DNA of 28,752 bases, taken from assembly GCA_041669225.1 (NCBI GenBank), contig JBAYBO010000009.1, positions 1-28,752 of the forward strand, written 5' to 3'. Source of the DNA: UBA1424 sp041669225. Lineage in GTDB: Bacteria; Bacillota_I; Bacilli_A; RFN20; CAG-826. Below, piece after piece: positions 24,286 through 28,752 of the stretch. The notes beneath the pieces were generated by a model. The model searched no databases. It worked only from the letters and a program-made list of their open reading frames with translations, and had not been told where the DNA came from. Position numbers and translations under genes: made by a program. How positions within the stretch are numbered: the first letter of the stretch is position 1; every line of letters begins with the position of its first letter.

Positions 24286-24735
24286 ATGCGTGTTATTTTA
24301 CTTGCAGATGTTAAAAATGTTGGCAAAAAAGGTCAGTCAGTCGAAGTTAGCGATGGCTTTGCTAGCAATTTTTTGCTCCCCAAGCGTCTTGCCGTTATCG
24401 AAACATCAAGATCAATCGAAGTTTTAAATAAGCAAATTCAGGACAAAAAAGACGCTGAAGCTAATGAAAAAGCGAAAGCTCAAGAAATATCTAAGAAACT
24501 AGATAAAATTACTTTGGAATTTGTCGTTCAGGTCGGAGCAGATCAAAAGATGTTTGGTTCGATATCCGCTAAACAAATTGAAGCCGAATTAAAGAATAAA
24601 CATAATATCGTCATCGACAAGCGTCGTTTTATTGATAAGGTGGCAATTAATAACCTTGGTTATAATCGTCTCCGAATTGATCTATTTAAGGGCGTTGAAG
24701 GACTTGTTAATGTTAACGTCATCAAGAAGGAGTAA
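24286..24735 (+). CDS. rplI: 50S ribosomal protein bL9
   Basis: 149 residues: MRVILLADVKNVGKKGQSVEVSDG, then ASNFLLPKRLAV, the conserved rRNA-binding N-domain, followed by a long charged connecting helix (about 40-75) and a C-terminal domain (KMFGSISAKQI). bL9 extends from the L1 side of the 50S subunit. The start lies one base after the gdpP stop with GAGGTC in the end of gdpP, so translation is probably coupled. dnaB follows after two bases. Confidence 0.97.
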   Translation: MRVILLADVKNVGKKGQSVEVSDGFASNFLLPKRLAVIETSRSIEVLNKQIQDKKDAEANEKAKAQEISKKLDKITLEFVVQVGADQKMFGSISAKQIEAELKNKHNIVIDKRRFIDKVAINNLGYNRLRIDLFKGVEGLVNVNVIKKE

Positions 24736-24737
24736 TT

Positions 24738-26231
24738 ATGGCCAAAGCTCGAAATTCACTACCTAATAACAACGAAGCCGAAAAAGCCGTTCTCGGCGCG
24801 ATGCTTTATTCTCCGCAAGCGGTGGTCGATGGTCTTGGTTCGCTGACGATTGAAGAATTTTTTGATGGTAACTATGCGAATCGCACCGTTTTTAAAGCGA
24901 TGCGGCAACTTCAAGACAAACATATTCCCATTGATGTTCAAACCGTGACTGAAGAGTTAATTAATTCTAAAGAATTAGATTCAATCGGAGGAACCGACTA
25001 TCTCCTTGAACTTTCACAGTCCGCCATCTCCTTATCAAACCTTGAATTCTATATCAAAATTATTAAAGACCAAGCAGTTCTTCGTAACCTTCTTTTGACG
25101 ATTCGTAAAATTGACGAGGAGTATTTAGAAAAGCAAATTGAAGACATTACCGACTTTGTTTCCGATGCCGAAGTTCGCGTTCGCAAAGTCACGGAAAAGC
25201 GTCGTATATCGAATTTTATTGGTAGTGATGAACTAGCTGAACGGGTACGCGAAAGTATTAATATCCAAGCCAAAAGAGCGACTGAAGACGGCGTTACCGG
25301 TATGAATACCGGCTATACAAAACTTAACGGTCTGACACAAGGTTTTCAAAAAGAAAACTTAATTATTGTGGCTGCTCGTCCTGGTATGGGTAAAACCGCT
25401 TTTGCTTTAAACGTAGCCTTCAACGTTTCTCTTAAAAACAATCTACCGGTCGCTATTTTCTCGTTAGAAATGTCGTCCGATTCGTTAGCGAAGAGATTGG
25501 TCGCTAATCGCGCCTGCGTGCCATTAGAAGACATTTCTAGAGGATTTTTAACTCAAAAAACCCGGGTTGCAATCGAAGAAGCAATCAACGTCATTTCGCG
25601 TTCGACAATATATATTGATGACACTCCAGGCATTAAATTAAACGATATTATCTCCAAATCAAGAAAGTTACATAACACTCATGGCGAATTAGGACTAATT
25701 ATTGTTGACTATATTGGTCTTATTACAAGCGGATCCAAAAAATTTGAAAGCCGGCAACAAGAGGTCAGTGAAATTTCTCGTTCGTTAAAAGACTTAGCTC
25801 GCGAACTGAAAGTTCCGGTTATTGCTGTCTCACAACTTTCCCGTGAAGTTGAAAAGCGTGATGATAAGCGTCCTCAGCTTTCTGACTTGCGTGAATCCGG
25901 TTCAATTGAACAAGACGCTGACTTGGTTTTACTTCTCTTCCGCCGCGATTATTATGAAAGCATGGGCATTAAATTAGGAGCTCGCCGCCGAAGGTTCGTT
26001 CCTGATGGTCAGCAAGAAGAAAAAACCAAAGAAGACAAAATCCGGGAACTCGATGCCAAGCTTCCAGGTGATGCCTCATTAGTTGAAGTTACAATTGCCA
26101 AAAACCGCAATGGCAAAGTGGGTAACGTTCCGCTTCACTTCTTCAAAAGCTATGGTCGCTTTGATAATCCGACGCGCGAATACGAAGAAGACTTGGCCAG
26201 AATCGAACTCGAGGATGGCGGAGGGTCTTAA
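24738..26231 (+). CDS. dnaB: Replicative DNA helicase DnaB
   Basis: 497 residues (named dnaC in Bacillus). The N-terminal helical domain (LPNNNEAEKAVLGAML) is followed by a linker and the RecA-like motor with Walker A ARPGMGKTA (213-221), Walker B LIIVDYIGLI, and EQDADLVLLLFRRDYY with the C-terminal ATPase elements. It is slightly longer than many (about 450): an extra charged stretch (GARRRRFVPDGQQEEKTK, about 413-440) sits between the Arg-finger region and VTIAKNRNGKVG, with no intein features. Hexamers unwind DNA at the replication fork. AAGGAG precedes the ATG. walJ overlaps its stop by one base (TAATG). Confidence 0.96.
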   Translation: MAKARNSLPNNNEAEKAVLGAMLYSPQAVVDGLGSLTIEEFFDGNYANRTVFKAMRQLQDKHIPIDVQTVTEELINSKELDSIGGTDYLLELSQSAISLSNLEFYIKIIKDQAVLRNLLLTIRKIDEEYLEKQIEDITDFVSDAEVRVRKVTEKRRISNFIGSDELAERVRESINIQAKRATEDGVTGMNTGYTKLNGLTQGFQKENLIIVAARPGMGKTAFALNVAFNVSLKNNLPVAIFSLEMSSDSLAKRLVANRACVPLEDISRGFLTQKTRVAIEEAINVISRSTIYIDDTPGIKLNDIISKSRKLHNTHGELGLIIVDYIGLITSGSKKFESRQQEVSEISRSLKDLARELKVPVIAVSQLSREVEKRDDKRPQLSDLRESGSIEQDADLVLLLFRRDYYESMGIKLGARRRRFVPDGQQEEKTKEDKIRELDAKLPGDASLVEVTIAKNRNGKVGNVPLHFFKSYGRFDNPTREYEEDLARIELEDGGGS

Positions 26232-26986
26232 TGCGCTTTTATATTATCGCCAGTGGCTCCAAGGGCAATGCCACATTATTAGAACACGATGGTCGTGTTC
26301 TTTTAATCGATATGGGTATTACTTTGACAAGACTCAAAAACGAATTAGAAAGTATTGGCCATAATATCGAAGATATTGAGGCCGTGCTTTTTACTCACGA
26401 GCATAGCGATCACGCAAGCGGCGCACGTTTTTTTAATGAAGAAATTATGTATGCCACGGAAGGAACACTGGGAGGCAAGAAGCACCACATTCTTCAACCA
26501 TATGAAAAGATAAATATTATTGGCTTAGATGTTACCCCGTTAGCGACTTCTCATGATGCCTTTGCCCCAATCGGCTTTTTGTTCGAAAACACGATTGAAA
26601 GACTTGTTTACATGACTGACACCGGTTATATTAGCGAAAAAAATCTCGAAGTAATGCGCAATGCCGACTACTATATAATTGAGTCAAATCATAACATCAA
26701 GATGCTCCTTCAAACGAATCGGCCGGCTGATTTAAAACAAAGAATCTTGAGCGATTTTGGTCATCTCTCCAATGAGGATTCGGCCCTTTATATGAGTGAA
26801 CTCATCGGCGATAAAACCAAAGAAGTTGTTCTCGCCCACATTTCTGAAGAAGCAAATAACAGTGAGATAGCCCTCAGTACTTATTTAAGAATATTAAGGA
26901 AACGTTTCATTGATGTTGATAGAGTTTATATTCACTGCGCAAAGCAGTGGATGACAATTCAAGGAGGACAGACTCATGAAAATTAA
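26231..26986 (+). CDS. walJ: Metallo-beta-lactamase fold hydrolase, WalJ/YycJ family
   Basis: 251 residues with the metal-binding HEHSDH motif at 56-61, N-terminal SGSKGNATLLEHDGRVLLIDMG typical of YycJ, and a late metal ligand region LAHISEEANN. WalJ/YycJ proteins are MBL-fold 5'-exonuclease-like enzymes, linked in Bacilli to coordinating replication and cell division with the WalRK operon; here walRK itself is not adjacent. It starts in TAATG with dnaB, with GGAGGG upstream, and its last 11 bases overlap rlmH. Operon membership links it to replication (dnaB) and rRNA methylation (rlmH). The precise substrate is unknown. Confidence 0.9.
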   Translation: MRFYIIASGSKGNATLLEHDGRVLLIDMGITLTRLKNELESIGHNIEDIEAVLFTHEHSDHASGARFFNEEIMYATEGTLGGKKHHILQPYEKINIIGLDVTPLATSHDAFAPIGFLFENTIERLVYMTDTGYISEKNLEVMRNADYYIIESNHNIKMLLQTNRPADLKQRILSDFGHLSNEDSALYMSELIGDKTKEVVLAHISEEANNSEIALSTYLRILRKRFIDVDRVYIHCAKQWMTIQGGQTHEN

Positions 26987-27455
26987 AATCATTGCCGTCG
27001 GAAACATTAAAGAAGATTATTGGCGCGTTGCACTTGAAGAATATAAGAACCGCCTTTCTTTGTACACGAAGATAGAAATTATCGAAGTCAAAGATGAACC
27101 GGCTCCTGCGAATATGTCGAAAGTCTTGCAAGAAAAAGTCAAACTCAAAGAAGGGACTAAAATCCTACATAAGATTAAAGACAAAGACTTAGTGGTTGCC
27201 GTTGATTTAAATGGACCGCAAAGAGATAGCGAAACGTTTGCCAAATATATTGACAGTCTTTTTGTCCGCGGAAATTCAGAAATCGTTTTCGTAATCGGCG
27301 GATCACATGGCCTAAGTCCGGAAGTTCAAGCCCGAGCTAACGAAGTCGTTACTTTAAGCAAGCTTACCTTCACTCATCAAATGACGCGCGTCATTTTGTT
27401 AGAACAAATATATCGCGCTTTTAAAATTAACCGCAACGAAACATATCATAAGTAG
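26976..27455 (+). CDS. rlmH: 23S rRNA pseudouridine-1915 N3-methyltransferase RlmH
   Basis: 159 residues: MKIKIIAVGNIKEDYW start, VFVIGGSHG SAM-binding knot segment (104-112) and LTFTHQMTRVILLEQIYRAFKI...YHK at the C-terminus, all diagnostic of this SPOUT methyltransferase. It methylates pseudouridine 1915 in helix 69 of the assembled ribosome. AGGAGGA lies within the end of walJ, and the 11-base overlap implies coupled translation. It ends the gdpP-rplI-dnaB-walJ-rlmH operon; a terminator follows. Confidence 0.97.
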   Translation: MKIKIIAVGNIKEDYWRVALEEYKNRLSLYTKIEIIEVKDEPAPANMSKVLQEKVKLKEGTKILHKIKDKDLVVAVDLNGPQRDSETFAKYIDSLFVRGNSEIVFVIGGSHGLSPEVQARANEVVTLSKLTFTHQMTRVILLEQIYRAFKINRNETYHK

Positions 27456-27457
27456 AT

Positions 27458-27478
27458 AAGCCCTTTATAGGGCTTTTC
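27458..27478 (+). terminator. Terminator of the gdpP-rlmH operon
   Basis: AAGCCCT (27458-27464) and AGGGCTT (27469-27475) pair around TTAT, followed by T residues, immediately after the rlmH stop. Confidence 0.85.
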
Positions 27479-27500
27479 AATGCGCTGGCAAGCCGCAAAA

Positions 27501-27529
27501 TTGCATAATCGGTCTAAATATTGTATAAT
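27501..27529 (+). promoter_or_regulatory. Promoter of the tandem GNAT gene
   Basis: -35 TTGCAT (27501-27506), 17-base spacer, perfect -10 TATAAT (27524-27529). Start near 27536, about 43 bases before the TTG start codon. Confidence 0.8.
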
Positions 27530-27578
27530 AAATAGAAATTTAAATTAAATTTAAGTTTTATTAAGAGAGGTGATTTTT

Positions 27579-28424
27579 TTGGCACGTTTTGAATTTATAG
27601 ATGATAAGGAATTTAAATATAATGAAGATATTATCAAAGGACTACAAGCTTACAATCGCTCGCAGACTGGATATCGCGAAAAGGACAAACAAAATTTTTA
27701 TGTTTGTGATGGTGATGAAGTTATTGGGGCCTGTCATAGCAAAATGGCATCTGACTGGTGCCACATCAAAAGAATTTATTATAAAAATGTCGATGTTCTA
27801 AAGAACTTACTAAATGACGTAAAAGAGTATTACAAAGGCAAAGTTGAGGGCATTCAATTCAGCAGTGTTTTACCGACCCTGGTCGAAGATTTTAAAACAC
27901 TTGGTTATATCGAAAAAGGACGTTTAGAAGATATGCCTGAAGGTGGAGAGAACGTTTTTTTACTTAGCACCGACTTCATGCCGTATGAAACGAGCAAAGA
28001 ATACGATATTCAATCCACTGAAGAACGAATTGAACAATATGACAATATCTTAAAGCAAGAAAATCGCAAATTAAGAAAATCACTAAATTTTTCTTCAGAA
28101 ACAGTTGATGTTCAGTTTGTTGTTTTAGATAATGGAAAATTTGTTGGTGGAATATACGGAAACTTTAAATACGATTATCTTTTTATTAATGTTTTATTTG
28201 TTGGTGAAAAATACCGCGGCCGCCATATAGCTACCACCTTGATGGATCTAATTGAAAACGCCGCTTTCCAACGAGGCATAACTAACTTATATTTAACAAC
28301 TTTTGAGTTCCAGGCTTTGGGTTTTTATAAAAAAAGAGGATACAAAAAAGTTATGGAAATTTATGACTACCCAGTTGGGTTTAAAGAATATACTGTTTAT
28401 AAAAATCTCAAAGAAAATAATTAA
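27579..28424 (+). CDS. Tandem GNAT-fold N-acetyltransferase
   Basis: 281 residues from TTG at 27579, preceded by AGAGAGGTGA; a GTG at 27570 overlaps that site and is less likely. The C-terminal half is a recognisable GNAT domain: VLDNGKFVGGIYGNF, then INVLFVGEKYRGRHIATTLMDLIENAA with the acetyl-CoA-binding R-G-R-H-I-A segment, then LGFYKKRGYKKV. The N-terminal half (about 1-135) looks like a second, degenerate copy: it shares VCDGDEVIGACHSK, a later FKTLGYIEKGRLEDMPEG and the same end-of-domain pattern, but lacks the R/Q-x-x-G-x-G/A loop. The acceptor substrate (protein, amine, antibiotic) cannot be read from sequence. It has its own promoter and is not linked to a neighbour. Confidence 0.85.
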   Translation: MARFEFIDDKEFKYNEDIIKGLQAYNRSQTGYREKDKQNFYVCDGDEVIGACHSKMASDWCHIKRIYYKNVDVLKNLLNDVKEYYKGKVEGIQFSSVLPTLVEDFKTLGYIEKGRLEDMPEGGENVFLLSTDFMPYETSKEYDIQSTEERIEQYDNILKQENRKLRKSLNFSSETVDVQFVVLDNGKFVGGIYGNFKYDYLFINVLFVGEKYRGRHIATTLMDLIENAAFQRGITNLYLTTFEFQALGFYKKRGYKKVMEIYDYPVGFKEYTVYKNLKENN

Positions 28425-28428
28425 TGTT

Positions 28429-28752
28429 TTATTTAATTTCTACGTTATCTTCAGCATCAATGCAATAAACTGTGTTTTTACCCAGGGATTTGGCCATATA
28501 TAAACTCTTATCGGCGCGTTTAATTAATGAGACGCTCGTATCGCCAGGCATATAAACGGCGGCGCCAATGCTAATTGTTACTTTCATCTGAGGGAAAATG
28601 TCGCTATCATCAACGGTTTGTTTGATTCGATTGGCGCATTTTACTGCCGCTTCTGGCGTGTCCGACTCGCAGAAGACAATAAACTCCTCACCACCCCAGC
28701 GTGCGATGTTGATGCGTTCTCTGCCCTTCATTAAATTGGCAAAAGCCTTTAG
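28429..28752 (-). CDS. GGDEF-domain protein, C-terminal part (diguanylate cyclase), truncated by the window end
   Basis: The minus-strand frame is open to the window end (about 107 codons seen), so the start and any sensor domain lie outside. The visible piece is the end of a GGDEF domain: ARWGGEEF (intact GGEEF active site), then FPQMKVTISIGAAVYMPGD and LIKRADKSLYMAKSLGKNTV. It should make c-di-GMP from two GTP. The inhibitory RxxD site five residues before GGEEF is not conserved (R-E-R-I). The gene converges on the GNAT gene with four bases between their stops and no clear terminator. Confidence 0.9.
   Translation of the reverse strand, partial: LKAFANLMKGRERINIARWGGEEFIVFCESDTPEAAVKCANRIKQTVDDSDIFPQMKVTISIGAAVYMPGDTSVSLIKRADKSLYMAKSLGKNTVYCIDAEDNVEIK

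Noticed and set aside
26050..26230. Intein or insertion in DnaB
   Set aside because: The extra charged stretch before VTIAKNRNGKVG is only about 25-30 residues and lacks splicing motifs.

Overview
The window comes from a low-to-moderate GC bacterium of the Bacilli lineage, probably a non-sporulating, Mollicutes- or Erysipelotrichia-like relative. I base this on gene content and order only and do not name a genus. UGA is used as a stop (popT, tilS and rpsF end in TGA) and Trp is encoded by TGG, so this is standard code 11 and not Mycoplasma code 4. Most genes have strong AGGAGG-type ribosome binding sites, and rho-independent terminators are common.

Layout. Bases 3-623 are the acetyltransferase end of glmU. 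Bases 692-10551 form an accessory block on the minus strand. It holds ppdK, a family 2 glycosyltransferase, a tetR-ABC-ABC operon encoding an asymmetric heterodimeric exporter, and a two-gene operon pairing a DUF368/PopT-type undecaprenyl-phosphate translocase with a PAP2 phosphatase. Bases 10600-20892 return to the plus strand with the conserved Bacilli series pth, mfd, S4 protein (rqcP-like), tilS, ftsH, dus and lysS. Bases 21115-27455 hold a second conserved block: rpsF-ssb-rpsR, then gdpP-rplI-dnaB-walJ-rlmH. The window ends with a tandem-GNAT gene and a convergent, truncated GGDEF gene.

How the genes work together. The conserved blocks cover translation quality and supply (pth, rqcP-like, tilS, dus, lysS, ribosomal proteins, rlmH), DNA maintenance (mfd, ssb, dnaB), proteolysis (ftsH) and c-di-AMP turnover (gdpP). 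The accessory block is concerned with the envelope and with energy: PPDK interconverts pyruvate and PEP, the exporter is probably controlled by its own TetR, and the PopT/PAP2 pair looks like a compact lipid-carrier recycling module. In Bacillus subtilis, glmU-to-lysS and rpsF-to-rlmH lie on opposite sides of the replication origin; here they are neighbours in one orientation. The sporulation genes interspersed in the Bacillus version (spoVT, yabP, yabQ, spoIIE), and also divIC and hprT, are missing from this stretch.

Points most worth checking are a probable CTG start codon for mfd, the degenerate ATPase site in one exporter subunit with a palindromic operator beside the tetR promoter, the PopT-PAP2 coupling, a variant PP-loop in TilS, a terminator ending five bases before the dus start codon, a structured rpsF leader resembling S6:S18 autoregulatory RNA, and a duplicated GNAT protein. 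I found no tRNA, rRNA, CRISPR array or mobile element, and no gene-free stretch longer than about 225 bases.
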